From: Marinobacterium sp. xm-d-530
Lineage (GTDB): Bacteria; Pseudomonadota; Gammaproteobacteria; Pseudomonadales; Balneatricaceae
Reading direction: 5' to 3'
Assembly: GCF_013283365.1 (NCBI RefSeq)
Contig: NZ_WBYM01000001.1
Coordinates: forward strand, 62,001 to 126,000
DNA length: 64,000 bases
Program-made: the position numbers and the translations under genes
Shown here: positions 55,470 to 64,000 of the stretch, in pieces
Position numbering within the stretch: the stretch's first letter is position 1
How the letters are laid out: each line of letters starts with the position of its first letter
Notes under the pieces: model-generated
What the model saw: only the letters and a program-made list of their open reading frames with translations
What the model was told of the DNA's origin: nothing
The model's database searches: none

Positions 55470-57317
55470 ATGAAATTATTTACGACCCTTTTACTGGCAG
55501 CGTCGACTGCTTCCTCTTTTGCAGTTGCTGAAGAGACTATTCTCGTCACCAAAACCATCACCAGCGCAGCTAATGTAGAGCAAGATTTAGCCGAAGTACT
55601 TCCGTCAGCAAGCGTAATAACCCGCTGGGAAATCGAACAGTCGCCTGCAGCAACGGTGATTGATTTGATTCAATCTGAACCTGGGATAGAAATTGGCCGA
55701 AATGGCGGACCTGGTACTGTTTCTTCAATTTTCATGCGTGGGCAGGCCAGCAAGAATGTTGCAGTTTTTGTAGACGGAATCCGAATGCAGACTGATCAAT
55801 ATGGAAGCCTAAAGCTAGTAGATATACCGACTAGCCAGATTGAACGAATTGAAATATTGCGCGGCAACATGAGCGCAATTTATGGTGAAGCAGCCATAGG
55901 CGGTGCAATAAACATCTTCACCATAAAAGGCTCTAAAAAATCAGCCCCTTTTGTTTCAACTACAATAGGCTCACGAGGCACATCTGCAATTAACCTAGGA
56001 TACAGCGGTAACTCAAAAGACTTGGCTTACAACTTTTCATTAGAGCACTTTGAAACTACAAACGATTCATCAATAAATACTGCACAACAACCTTCCGCTA
56101 ACCCAGACAAAGACCCCTACGACCGAACATCTATCTTCGCGTCAATAGAAAAAAGTATCGACTCAAAATCCGCAGTTGGCGTTCAAACAAACAGAATAGT
56201 AAACAGTGTTAATTATGATACTGACTATGAGAGCTCAACAGATTTACATAACAGCGATCAAACAAGTCAAGACATCACTGTTTACCTAAACACAAAAGCT
56301 ATCAAAAATGTAAATTCAAAATTGTCTTTAACAAGCTCAAAGTATGAATACGCTAGCTTTAAGAATGCGGTCCAAAGTAGTAAAAACAACGGCGATCAAA
56401 TCAGTATAAATTTGATAAATACACTATCCTTAGGCTCAGATTCCTTCAGTTTTGGAGCCTCCTCAGTCCAGGCTGAATACAATAATGGCAGCTCAAAGCT
56501 TGATAGAAACTCTTTGAGCTACTTCTCTGGCTACCACGGTCTATTAGGAAAGAGCTTCGATTATCAAGTAAACATTCGTCATGACGAGATCGACTCAGAC
56601 TTAGGCAGATCAAACATTTCAAATGAAGCAAACACCTGGCTTGTCGGAGCTGGTTACAGCTTCACTCAAAGCACTAAAGTAACTGGGCTTTATTCGACCT
56701 CATTTAGAGCACCAAATACTGCTGAGCTATCAAATACAGCAGGATTGAAAGCTGAAGAACACAAAGGCTACGAAATAGGATTACAACAGACATTCGATAT
56801 ATTGACTGCCAGATTAGTCAAATTCAACACTGACACTAACAATGCAATTTTATATACCGGCAGTTGGCCATGTTCCTCAAATTGCTACGAGAATATCGAA
56901 AAAACAAAAAATTCAGGTTATGAGCTAGAAATTTCAAGTTTCATTGGTGATATAGAGTTAAGTTTCAGCCATGTGAATCAAAACCCTAGAAATAAATCAG
57001 ATAACTCTAGGCTCACCAGAAGAGCACAAAACTACAGCACTTTTAGCCTAAATGGCTTTGATTGGGGGTACGACTGGAAAGCCGAGGCTATCCACTCAGG
57101 CGACCGCTCTGACTTCGACTACAATACCTACCCGTATACTCAAAAAACTCTGAAACCATATACAGCCTTCAATTTATCACTGAACAAAAAAGTTAGTACT
57201 GACTGGAAAGTAGCACTCAAATTCGAAAACCTCTTTAACGATAATTATCAGCTAGCATACGGATACGATGCTGTTCCGTTTGGAGCATTTCTTTCTATCC
57301 AGTACCAACCGCAGTAA
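55470..57317 (+). CDS. btuB: TonB-dependent vitamin B12 receptor BtuB
   Basis: This 615-residue outer-membrane receptor has a signal peptide (about 1-20), a TonB box near ETILVTK, and a plug (about 30-150) with SVITRWEIEQSPAATVIDLIQSEPGIEI and LRGNMSAIYGEAAIGGAINI. A 22-strand barrel follows, ending in a beta strand with FLSIQY. Identification as the B12 receptor rests on this plug plus the riboswitch. The barrel part (about 55950-57050) is clearly more A/T-rich than the plug and neighbours. It is followed by the adenosyltransferase gene. Confidence 0.9.
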   Translation: MKLFTTLLLAASTASSFAVAEETILVTKTITSAANVEQDLAEVLPSASVITRWEIEQSPAATVIDLIQSEPGIEIGRNGGPGTVSSIFMRGQASKNVAVFVDGIRMQTDQYGSLKLVDIPTSQIERIEILRGNMSAIYGEAAIGGAINIFTIKGSKKSAPFVSTTIGSRGTSAINLGYSGNSKDLAYNFSLEHFETTNDSSINTAQQPSANPDKDPYDRTSIFASIEKSIDSKSAVGVQTNRIVNSVNYDTDYESSTDLHNSDQTSQDITVYLNTKAIKNVNSKLSLTSSKYEYASFKNAVQSSKNNGDQISINLINTLSLGSDSFSFGASSVQAEYNNGSSKLDRNSLSYFSGYHGLLGKSFDYQVNIRHDEIDSDLGRSNISNEANTWLVGAGYSFTQSTKVTGLYSTSFRAPNTAELSNTAGLKAEEHKGYEIGLQQTFDILTARLVKFNTDTNNAILYTGSWPCSSNCYENIEKTKNSGYELEISSFIGDIELSFSHVNQNPRNKSDNSRLTRRAQNYSTFSLNGFDWGYDWKAEAIHSGDRSDFDYNTYPYTQKTLKPYTAFNLSLNKKVSTDWKVALKFENLFNDNYQLAYGYDAVPFGAFLSIQYQPQ

Positions 57318-57351
57318 GCTAAAAGCAAGGACTGTTTAAACGAGATAAATA

Positions 57352-57915
57352 ATGGCTAACCGACTTACCAAAATCTATACACGCACTGGCGATAGAGGGA
57401 CTACCCGCCTCGCCACTGGGGCAGAAGTGCATAAGACACATCCGCGTGTTGAAGCGATGGGTACTGTTGATGAGTTAAATAGTCTGATTGGTGTGGTCGA
57501 TTCACACCTTTCAGAAGCTGATGATCTATCGCCAATCTTTCGCAGAATTCAAAACGATCTGTTCGATCTTGGTGGTGAGATTGCCATTGCTGATGACAGC
57601 TATGTGGTTATTTCACCCGAGATGGTTAATTGGCTTGAAGAGGTGTTGGATCACTACAACGACACCCTTCCATCACTAGAGAATTTCATTCTTCCAGGCG
57701 GAACACCCGACGCGGCTCACACTCATCTCGCCAGAGCGGTCTGCCGACGAGCTGAACGCGGCTTGGTGGAGCTAGCACAGGAGAGTAGCGTCAATCCGCA
57801 AGCCATAGCCTATATAAACCGCCTGTCGGATCTGCTGTTTGTACTAGGCAGAGTCCTAGCTCGACGCGATGGACAAGAAGAGATACTCTGGCAACAACGT
57901 TCACCTAAAAATTAA
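57352..57915 (+). CDS. Cob(I)alamin adenosyltransferase, PduO type
   Basis: This 187-residue enzyme adds the adenosyl group to cobalamin. TKIYTRTGDRGTTRL is the ATP-binding N-terminus, EAMGTVDELNSLIG the helix following, and FILPGGTPDAAHTHLARAVCRRAER the active-site and cobalamin-contact region. The active product is both coenzyme and riboswitch ligand. It is 34 nt after btuB and probably under the same riboswitch. Confidence 0.95.
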   Translation: MANRLTKIYTRTGDRGTTRLATGAEVHKTHPRVEAMGTVDELNSLIGVVDSHLSEADDLSPIFRRIQNDLFDLGGEIAIADDSYVVISPEMVNWLEEVLDHYNDTLPSLENFILPGGTPDAAHTHLARAVCRRAERGLVELAQESSVNPQAIAYINRLSDLLFVLGRVLARRDGQEEILWQQRSPKN

Positions 57916-57933
57916 TCTATCGAGAACCCAACC

Positions 57934-58284
57934 ATGCGCCTTCTGGCCCTTCTTACGTTTCTTACATTCACCACAACCAGTTATGCAGACTGTGCCTTTG
58001 ATCAAGATGTGTGCGAAGCATCCTGTAAACTTCGCTTCATTACCAATGATGCAGAGAAAGCAGGCTGTATCTCACGTTGCGTTGCTGAAAGAACTCTCTG
58101 TTCGGCTAAAATCGGGGCGGGTAAAGCGAAAGAGTTTGGTGAAGAAGCACTAGAAGAGTCGAAATCCTTTATTGAAGGCTTTACGGCTGATCAAGCAAAA
58201 GATCTGGGTAAAAAGGCTTGGGAAAACACCAAATTGTTTATCGGTGGGATGATCGATAAACCCAAAAATGAGTCGACCGATTAG
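57934..58284 (+). CDS. Small exported protein with symmetric six-cysteine pattern
   Basis: This 116-residue protein is not a family I know. A signal peptide (about 1-18) precedes C20-x6-C27-x3-C31 and then C45-x3-C49-x6-C56, a mirror-symmetric pattern in which the pairs C20/C56, C27/C49 and C31/C45 share one centre (residue 38). This fits two antiparallel helices joined by three disulfides. The rest (about 60-116) is a charged helix rich in K/E/A. It lies 18 nt after the adenosyltransferase, on the same strand. Confidence 0.75.
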   Translation: MRLLALLTFLTFTTTSYADCAFDQDVCEASCKLRFITNDAEKAGCISRCVAERTLCSAKIGAGKAKEFGEEALEESKSFIEGFTADQAKDLGKKAWENTKLFIGGMIDKPKNESTD

Positions 58285-58287
58285 TCA

Positions 58288-59097
58288 TTAATCTGAGCGA
58301 CTCAAAATTTCACAAACCTCATCCACTCCATCTAGGGTTCTCATCGTCAAACGATGAAGATAATCGGAATTGATTTTATAGAGATTCTGGTGCCTAACCG
58401 CCTCAAGAAATGGCCACTGCTGCCAAGCCTCTTGCCAAGTATCAGGAAGACCATCGGATGCTAAAATTAGCTCTGGATTCATACTGATGACTGATTCAAT
58501 ACTGACTTGCGGTGCCATTTCAGGCCGATCTTTGAAAATATTAACGCCACCGCAATGGTCCACAGCTTCTGAAACCACCGATTGGGCGTTAAGCGTGAGC
58601 ATCGGATCTGACCATAGTTGGTAAAAGACTCTCTTAGGCTCTTTTACCTTGACGGCGCTGCTGGCCAAGCGGCGATTAAACTCGGCAATCAAATTACTCG
58701 CCTCTGCCTCTGCATTCAGCAAAATACCCAACTCAGTTAGCTGAGAAGGAATCTCAGCGAGAGTATCCCCCTTAATCCGAACCAACTTCAGACCCAGAGA
58801 TTCAAGGTAAGTTAACTGCCGTTCGGGATTCCCCCCCTTCCAAGCCAATACATAATCGGGATCTAACTTCACAATCGCTTCGGCATCGAGCGATTGGTAG
58901 TCCCCTATCACTTGAATATCTAGAAGCTCTTTAGGGTAATCAGCGGCAGAAACCCTACCAACAACCCAATCCCCTTTTCCCAGTGCATAAATATTTTCAG
59001 TCAGGTCCGGCGACAACACCACCAACCGAAGGTCTGCTAGAGCCGAAGCAGGAATGAGTAGAATAATCAGAAAGCGCAGCAGCAAAACTAGCCTCAT
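58288..59097 (-). CDS. btuF: Cobalamin-binding periplasmic protein BtuF
   Basis: This 269-residue binding protein has a signal peptide (about 1-21) and the type III metal/cofactor-binding fold: LRLVVLSPDLTENIYALGKGDWVVG at the start, IQVIGDYQSLDAEAIVKLDPDYVLAW, and VDHCGGVNIF...APQVSIESVISMNPELIL. It supplies B12 to an inner-membrane BtuCD transporter, which is not in the window. It is convergent with the preceding operon and has no riboswitch of its own that I can see. Confidence 0.88.
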   Translation of the reverse strand: MRLVLLLRFLIILLIPASALADLRLVVLSPDLTENIYALGKGDWVVGRVSAADYPKELLDIQVIGDYQSLDAEAIVKLDPDYVLAWKGGNPERQLTYLESLGLKLVRIKGDTLAEIPSQLTELGILLNAEAEASNLIAEFNRRLASSAVKVKEPKRVFYQLWSDPMLTLNAQSVVSEAVDHCGGVNIFKDRPEMAPQVSIESVISMNPELILASDGLPDTWQEAWQQWPFLEAVRHQNLYKINSDYLHRLTMRTLDGVDEVCEILSRSD

Positions 59098-59209
59098 TAA
59101 TACTTATTACTGAGCAATAATTGAATTAAGCCTCCAGTTTAGCATGGGCTTTAGCGCGACTTTCATTTATTCTTATCGGATAGAGCTTGAGTCACACAAA
59201 GGAGTTAAC

Positions 59210-59710
59210 GTGGATCAGAATACTGTTTGGGTTATTGCAATCGCTGCGCTTATTATCGGTACTTTATTGGGTTTCTTGTTTGGCCGTAGTGGCACTAACG
59301 GTTCACGTGAAGTACAACTTGCGAACGATCTTGAGAAAGCTCAGCTTGATTTAGAGCGCTACCGTGATGAAGTTAACCAACATTTCAGCAAGACAGCTGA
59401 ACTTGTGAACGGCTTAACCAACCAATACCAAAAAGTGCATCAGCATTTAGCTGAAAGTGCTGAAACACTGGTTCGTGATGAAAAATTGGTTGCTAGTCTA
59501 AAGAGCAGTGCAGGCAGTCAACTGGAAGACAAGTCTACAGCCTCTAAAACTCAAGCAGAGCCACCGACTCTCTCTATGCCACTAGACTACGCTCCGAAGA
59601 GAGAAGATGAACCTGGCACGCTGTCAGATAGCTTTGGACTTCACTCTGAAATTGTTGAGAACCCAGCGGACCCCGCCAAGGTTTACAACCGAGACGAAAA
59701 GAGCGCCTAA
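59210..59710 (+). CDS. zapG: ZapG-like (YhcB/DUF1043) membrane coiled-coil protein
   Basis: This 166-residue protein has one N-terminal membrane helix (about 6-25), then a coiled coil (about 35-100) with LDLERYRDEVNQHFSKTAELVNGLTNQYQKVHQHLAESAETL, the YhcB signature. YhcB/ZapG links cell division and envelope growth. The GTG at 59210 follows aaaggag, so the longer upstream frame is not used. The stop codon lies in the loop of its own terminator. Confidence 0.9.
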   Translation: MDQNTVWVIAIAALIIGTLLGFLFGRSGTNGSREVQLANDLEKAQLDLERYRDEVNQHFSKTAELVNGLTNQYQKVHQHLAESAETLVRDEKLVASLKSSAGSQLEDKSTASKTQAEPPTLSMPLDYAPKREDEPGTLSDSFGLHSEIVENPADPAKVYNRDEKSA

Positions 59711-59724
59711 GCGCTCTTTTTTAT
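59697..59724 (+). terminator. Terminator overlapping the zapG stop codon
   Basis: The ten-base stem aaaagagcgc / gcgctctttt (59697-59706, 59711-59720) has the zapG TAA in its 4-nt loop, followed by T residues. It ends transcription between zapG and the convergent Nif3 gene. Confidence 0.88.
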
Positions 59725-59745
59725 TGCCTAAACAGCCAGTCAAAA

Positions 59746-60507
59746 TCAGGCGGGGTTATCGATATCGATAAATTGATGTTCGATGCCAAAGGTTTTCGAC
59801 AAATGCTCTCCCAACGCCTTTGCACCGTATCGCTCCGTTGCGTGATGTCCGGCTGACAGGTAGTGAATACCCGCTTCTCTCGCATAATGAACCACTGGCT
59901 CAGAGATCTCGCCACTAATGAAGAGGTCAGCCCCAAGCTGATCAGCACGTTCTATCATGCGTTCTGCCGATCCGGTGCACCAGGCAATGCGTTGCACTGA
60001 ACGATCGTCACCCAGAATCAATTCAGCCTGACGACTAAGCTTCGTGGAGACTAGATCCGAGAAAGATTGAGCACTCATTGGTTGAAATATTGACCCAACA
60101 TTCCCCACACTGAACGGGTTACCCTGATCCATGCCATCTTCTATCTGAATGCCGATAATCTCAGCCAACTGAGCATTGTTTCCCACAACAGGATGCGCAT
60201 CGAGAGGCAGATGATAAGCCAATAGGCTGATATCGTTTTTCATCAGGGTACGAATACGATTGCCTTTAATGCCGGTCAATGGCTCGGACTCCCCTTTCCA
60301 AAAGTAACCATGGTGAACCAACAGAAGATCAGCACCGGCCTCAACTGCCGCATCAATCAACGCTTTGCTTGCTGTAACACCACTGACAATTTTCGAGACA
60401 TTTCTCTTACCCTCAACTTGCAATCCATTGGGGCAGTAGTCTTTAAACCGATCAACGGATAAATAGTCGTTGCAGTAACTGACAAGATCTTTCAACGCGA
60501 CAGACAC
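59746..60507 (-). CDS. Nif3-like dinuclear metal centre protein (YbgI)
   Basis: This 253-residue protein belongs to the Nif3/YbgI family, a hexameric protein with a two-metal site. LLVHHGYFWKGE and YLSAGHHATERYGAKALGEHL hold the metal-ligand histidines, and NGLQVEG is the family start. The function is unsettled; GTP cyclohydrolase-related roles have been suggested for relatives. It is convergent with zapG and divergent from the degS/algW-type gene. Confidence 0.9.
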   Translation of the reverse strand: MSVALKDLVSYCNDYLSVDRFKDYCPNGLQVEGKRNVSKIVSGVTASKALIDAAVEAGADLLLVHHGYFWKGESEPLTGIKGNRIRTLMKNDISLLAYHLPLDAHPVVGNNAQLAEIIGIQIEDGMDQGNPFSVGNVGSIFQPMSAQSFSDLVSTKLSRQAELILGDDRSVQRIAWCTGSAERMIERADQLGADLFISGEISEPVVHYAREAGIHYLSAGHHATERYGAKALGEHLSKTFGIEHQFIDIDNPA

Positions 60508-60602
60508 TGGATACCTCTTAGAAAAATAGTGTTCAAGTTACATCTTACCCCGCTATCGCCTTATAATCAGTAATCAATACAACCTGGTAAGAGCAATTTA
60601 AC

Positions 60603-61691
60603 ATGGGCAAGTATCTGAACACCTTGGTTTGGCCAACACTGGCTGGCATTCTAGCGGCAGTATTGATCGTTCAATTCTTCCCACAGCTCAGCGGCTCTAA
60701 CAGTACCGAAATTAAGCTGATCAACACACCCGCAGATCAAGCTGGGCCGCAATTGATTACAAGCTACTCTGAAGCCGTTAAGAAGGCAGCGCCATCGGTT
60801 GTCAGTATTTATGGGCGCTCTTTAGAGACTAATGAGAACAACCAGATTTCACTTCCTCAAAGTCTAGGTTCTGGCGTTATTATCAGCAAAGATGGTTTCG
60901 TCATGACCAATAACCACGTTGTAGCTGCTGCTGAACAGATCATCGTTTCGTTAATTGATGGACGTGAGGCAGTGGCCTCCATTGTCGGCACCGATCCAGA
61001 ATCAGATTTGGCACTGCTAAAAGTAAACCTAGAGAATCTACCCGGCATAACACTGGTTCCAACCAGCAGTGTAGCGATCGGTGATGTTGTGCTGGCCATC
61101 GGAAACCCTTTCGGCGTTGGGCAAACCGTTACCCAGGGAATTATCTCTGGCATGGACAGACACAGCTTAGGGCTGAATACCTATGAGGACTTTATTCAGA
61201 CCGATGCTGCTATTAATCCAGGTAATTCCGGCGGTGCACTGATCACGGCCACCGGCGATCTGGTTGGTATCAATACTGCCATTTTTTCTAAATCAGGTGG
61301 CTCACAGGGTATTGGCTTTGCCATTCCAACGGAGCAAGTCATAGATGTGCTATCCAATCTAGTCCGTTATGGCCGAGTCATTCGCGGCTGGGTCGGTGTG
61401 GAAGCTCGTCCGATGCTTCCAAATGAGGCGGAGGCCGCTGGTCTGAAACGAGACATCAAAGGTTTGTTATTAACCGGCATCTATCGCAATAGCCCTGCGG
61501 AGCTGGCAGGCCTACAACCAGGTGACGTTTTATTAGCGATCAACGGTGAACCCGTTAAAGGTTCAGGAGTTGCATCAATGAATCAGATTGCTCGCGTGAA
61601 ACCGGGTGATGTGACAGCGATGAAGATCTTCAGGGACAACAAAGAGTTGGTACTTGAGGTGACAACCAGTGAGAGACCTCCAAGCCGATAA
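60603..61691 (+). CDS. degS: Periplasmic serine protease DegS/AlgW
   Basis: This 362-residue HtrA-type protease has one N-terminal membrane anchor (about 8-27), the trypsin-like triad His105 (NNHVV), Asp135 (ESDLALLK) and Ser209 (NPGNSGGAL), and a single PDZ domain (about 262-355). One PDZ domain and a membrane anchor mark DegS/AlgW rather than DegP. It cleaves anti-sigma RseA/MucA to start the envelope-stress response. In Pseudomonas algW lies in this same murA-his neighbourhood. Confidence 0.92.
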   Translation: MGKYLNTLVWPTLAGILAAVLIVQFFPQLSGSNSTEIKLINTPADQAGPQLITSYSEAVKKAAPSVVSIYGRSLETNENNQISLPQSLGSGVIISKDGFVMTNNHVVAAAEQIIVSLIDGREAVASIVGTDPESDLALLKVNLENLPGITLVPTSSVAIGDVVLAIGNPFGVGQTVTQGIISGMDRHSLGLNTYEDFIQTDAAINPGNSGGALITATGDLVGINTAIFSKSGGSQGIGFAIPTEQVIDVLSNLVRYGRVIRGWVGVEARPMLPNEAEAAGLKRDIKGLLLTGIYRNSPAELAGLQPGDVLLAINGEPVKGSGVASMNQIARVKPGDVTAMKIFRDNKELVLEVTTSERPPSR

Positions 61692-61712
61692 CCATCAGCT
61701 TGGAGCAATAAG

Positions 61713-63023
61713 TTAAGTGTTGTCCTTGATTCGATACTCAGCAGAACGAGCGTGAGCCGTTAGACCCTCCCCTCGCGCTAATACAGAAGCGACTTTGCCC
61801 ATCTCTGATGCACCCTCAGCAGAGAACATGATCAGTGATGAGCGCTTCTGGAAGTCGTAGACTCCCAATGGTGAACTGAATCGCGCAGTACCTGAAGTAG
61901 GCAAAACGTGGTTAGGCCCCGCACAATAATCACCTAGAGCCTCTGCCGTATAGCGACCCATAAAGATGGCACCAGCGTGCTTGATCTTTTCAGTTAAGGC
62001 GACAGGGTCTTCAACAGAGAGTTCAAGGTGCTCTGGCGCAATTCTATTGGAGAGTGCAGCCGCTTCATCCAAATCAGCAACTTCAATCAATAGAGCACGA
62101 TCTGCTAAAGATGCTGAAATAATCTGCTCACGCTCAAGCGTAGGTAGCAATTTGGCAATACTCTGTTCAACACGATCAATATAATCGGCATCCGTTGCGA
62201 TCAAAATAGGCTGAGCATCTTCATCATGCTCTGCTTGAGAGAATAGATCCATCGCAACCCAATCTGGGTCCGTTTTGCCATCGCAAATCACAAGAATCTC
62301 AGAAGGTCCTGCAATCATATCGATACCAACAGCACCAAATACCGCACGCTTGGCTGTAGCAACATAGATATTACCTGGACCGACGATTTTATCGACTCGA
62401 GGCACTGTCTGTGTTCCATAAGCGAGAGCTGCAACTGCTTGTGCGCCACCGATTGTAAAGACACGATCGACGCCCGCAATCGCTGCGGCGGCTAAAACCA
62501 TCTCATTGATAACACCATCCGGCGTCGGCACAACCATGATAATCTCTTCAACACCGGCTACTTTCGCAGGCATTGCGTTCATCAATACTGAAGAGGGGTA
62601 TGCCGCCTTACCACCAGGAACGTAGATACCTACGCGATCCATAGGGGTTACTTTCTGGCCTAACAAAGTACCGTCAGCCTCTTCGTACTGCCAAGAGTTA
62701 GAGAGCTGTCGTTCGTGGTATGAACGCACACGATCAGCAGCCACTTCAAGTGCATTACGCTGTTCTGGCGAAATAGCCTCAAGTGCCTGCTGCAAACGAG
62801 CTTTAGACATCTCTAACTGAGAAATGTCAGACACTGAGGTACGATCAAAACGATTGGTTAACTCAACAACCGCTTCATCCCCCCTAGCTCGAACCTGAGC
62901 AATGATGTCATCAACACGCTCATTGACGGCTTTATCTGAGACACTCTCCCAAGCCAACATCGCATCAAGTTGCTGATCGAAACCGGCTTGTGAACTTTTA
63001 AGACGTTTAACTTGAGAAGTCAT
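61713..63023 (-). CDS. hisD: Histidinol dehydrogenase
   Basis: This 436-residue zinc enzyme performs the last two oxidations of histidine synthesis. Hallmarks are [48 protein letters not shown], the zinc region [12 protein letters not shown] and APEHLEL. The frame extends seven codons upstream, but the ATG at 63023 with ggaaag is the better start, 1 nt after hisG stops. It is co-transcribed with hisG and probably murA. Confidence 0.96.
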   Translation of the reverse strand: MTSQVKRLKSSQAGFDQQLDAMLAWESVSDKAVNERVDDIIAQVRARGDEAVVELTNRFDRTSVSDISQLEMSKARLQQALEAISPEQRNALEVAADRVRSYHERQLSNSWQYEEADGTLLGQKVTPMDRVGIYVPGGKAAYPSSVLMNAMPAKVAGVEEIIMVVPTPDGVINEMVLAAAAIAGVDRVFTIGGAQAVAALAYGTQTVPRVDKIVGPGNIYVATAKRAVFGAVGIDMIAGPSEILVICDGKTDPDWVAMDLFSQAEHDEDAQPILIATDADYIDRVEQSIAKLLPTLEREQIISASLADRALLIEVADLDEAAALSNRIAPEHLELSVEDPVALTEKIKHAGAIFMGRYTAEALGDYCAGPNHVLPTSGTARFSSPLGVYDFQKRSSLIMFSAEGASEMGKVASVLARGEGLTAHARSAEYRIKDNT

Positions 63024-63024
63024 A

Positions 63025-63669
63025 TTACTTTCCACGTTTATCAATAACCGCTTGTGTTAGTTGATCAAGAATTGGCTGAATCAGATCGTATTTCATCTTC
63101 ATAGAGGGCTGCCCTACTACCAGACGAGAGCTGATGTCCGCTATGTGATCCATCGCTTCTAAGCCATTGGCACGTAATGTGTTACCGGTATCGACGATAT
63201 CTACGATGCGATCGGCCAAACCCATGATAGGAGCCAACTCCATCGCACCGTATAACTTAATAATGTCGACCTGACGTCCTTGACGGGCAAAGTATTCACG
63301 AGTCACGTTGACAAACTTGGTAGCGACACGCATGCGACCTTCAACCGCTTCAGCATCTTTCATTCCTGCTACGCGCAGTTGGCAGGTAGAGATCTCTAAA
63401 TCCAAGGGTTCGTAGAGTCCGGCCCCGCCGTGCTCCATTAATACATCTTTCCCGGCAACACCCATGTCAGCACCACCATACTCAACGTAGGTTGGAACAT
63501 CAGTCGCACGAATCACTACTAGCTTGATATTCTCGTGATTAGTATCAAAGATGAGCTTTCGGCTTTTAAAAATATCTTCAGTCGGCTCTATGCCCGCTGC
63601 TGCAAAAAGCGGTAGGGTCTCTTCAAGAATTCGACCTTTAGACAGCGCTATGGTTAATTGCTCTTTCAT
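63025..63669 (-). CDS. hisG: ATP phosphoribosyltransferase, short form (HisG-S)
   Basis: This 214-residue enzyme performs the first step of histidine synthesis. It has [18 protein letters not shown], the [21 protein letters not shown] block and [15 protein letters not shown] for PRPP binding. It lacks the C-terminal regulatory domain of the long form, so a HisZ partner is expected elsewhere on the chromosome. The ATG at 63669 is one codon after a GTG. It lies between murA and hisD. Confidence 0.95.
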   Translation of the reverse strand: MKEQLTIALSKGRILEETLPLFAAAGIEPTEDIFKSRKLIFDTNHENIKLVVIRATDVPTYVEYGGADMGVAGKDVLMEHGGAGLYEPLDLEISTCQLRVAGMKDAEAVEGRMRVATKFVNVTREYFARQGRQVDIIKLYGAMELAPIMGLADRIVDIVDTGNTLRANGLEAMDHIADISSRLVVGQPSMKMKYDLIQPILDQLTQAVIDKRGK

Positions 63670-63683
63670 CACTAATCCAATTA

Positions 63684-64000
<317 letters not shown>

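Overview
The window is a stretch of ordinary chromosome from a gammaproteobacterium, most likely a marine Oceanospirillaceae-type organism (Neptuniibacter, Neptunomonas, Marinobacterium or a relative). Pointers to this are the murA-hisG(short form)-hisD-DegS/AlgW order, the nadK-phosphatase-rhomboid-DUF1315-DUF2797-pepN order shared with Pseudomonas relatives, RMF, Syd, EpmC, SlyD, FxsA, a cobalamin riboswitch before btuB, and moderate GC. The genus is inference. About 66 protein genes, six tRNA genes, one riboswitch and many hairpin terminators can be supported. There is no rRNA, CRISPR array, prophage or intact transposase gene.

Layout. 1-8.5 kb: an FAD oxidoreductase and a glutathione peroxidase, slyD, a 280-bp inverted-repeat element, a solitary amtB, rlmKL, rmf, msrA and pyrD. 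8.6-14.1 kb: an ion channel, a YfcH-type epimerase, a lone riboflavin-synthase-like gene, a LysR regulator divergent from a GMC oxidoreductase, and a small membrane protein. 14.1-20.6 kb: a leftward housekeeping operon from nadK to pepN. 20.7-22.5 kb: a PLP desulfhydrase/deaminase and a leftward tRNA operon of three Asp-Val pairs, containing repeated hairpins and a tRNA fragment. 22.6-29.4 kb: syd, an msrB/DNA glycosylase pair, alaA, a small orphan, htpX with a strong hairpin over its start codon, and pdxB with an AcoX-like kinase. 29.5-32.4 kb: a copper-delivery cassette (small membrane protein, SCO, PCuAC), epmC and a cold-shock gene with a structured leader. 32.7-41.7 kb: a YgiQ radical-SAM protein, a basic amino-acid ABC transporter, class I fumarase, trhP and thpR. 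41.8-48 kb: a coiled-coil membrane protein and a five-gene branched-chain-type (HAAT) ABC transporter. 48.2-51 kb: groES-groEL behind a sigma-32-type promoter, and fxsA. 51.4-55.2 kb: an SDR, an AmpG-like transporter, yajQ and a panE-like gene. 55.2-59.1 kb: a B12 block (riboswitch, btuB, adenosyltransferase, a Cys-rich small protein, and btuF facing it). 59.2-64 kb: zapG, Nif3, degS/algW, hisD, hisG and the C-terminal part of murA, cut by the window edge.

Functionally the window combines proteostasis (groESL, htpX, degS/algW, slyD, pepN, rhomboid), repair of oxidised methionine (msrA, msrB), nutrient uptake (ammonium, basic amino acids, a HAAT substrate, cobalamin) and translation-related modification (rlmKL, epmC, trhP, rmf). 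No obviously new multi-gene system is visible. The best leads are regulatory or small: the htpX start-codon hairpin, the covarying hairpins in the tRNA array, the inverted-repeat element next to amtB, and a secreted protein with a perfectly symmetric six-cysteine pattern.
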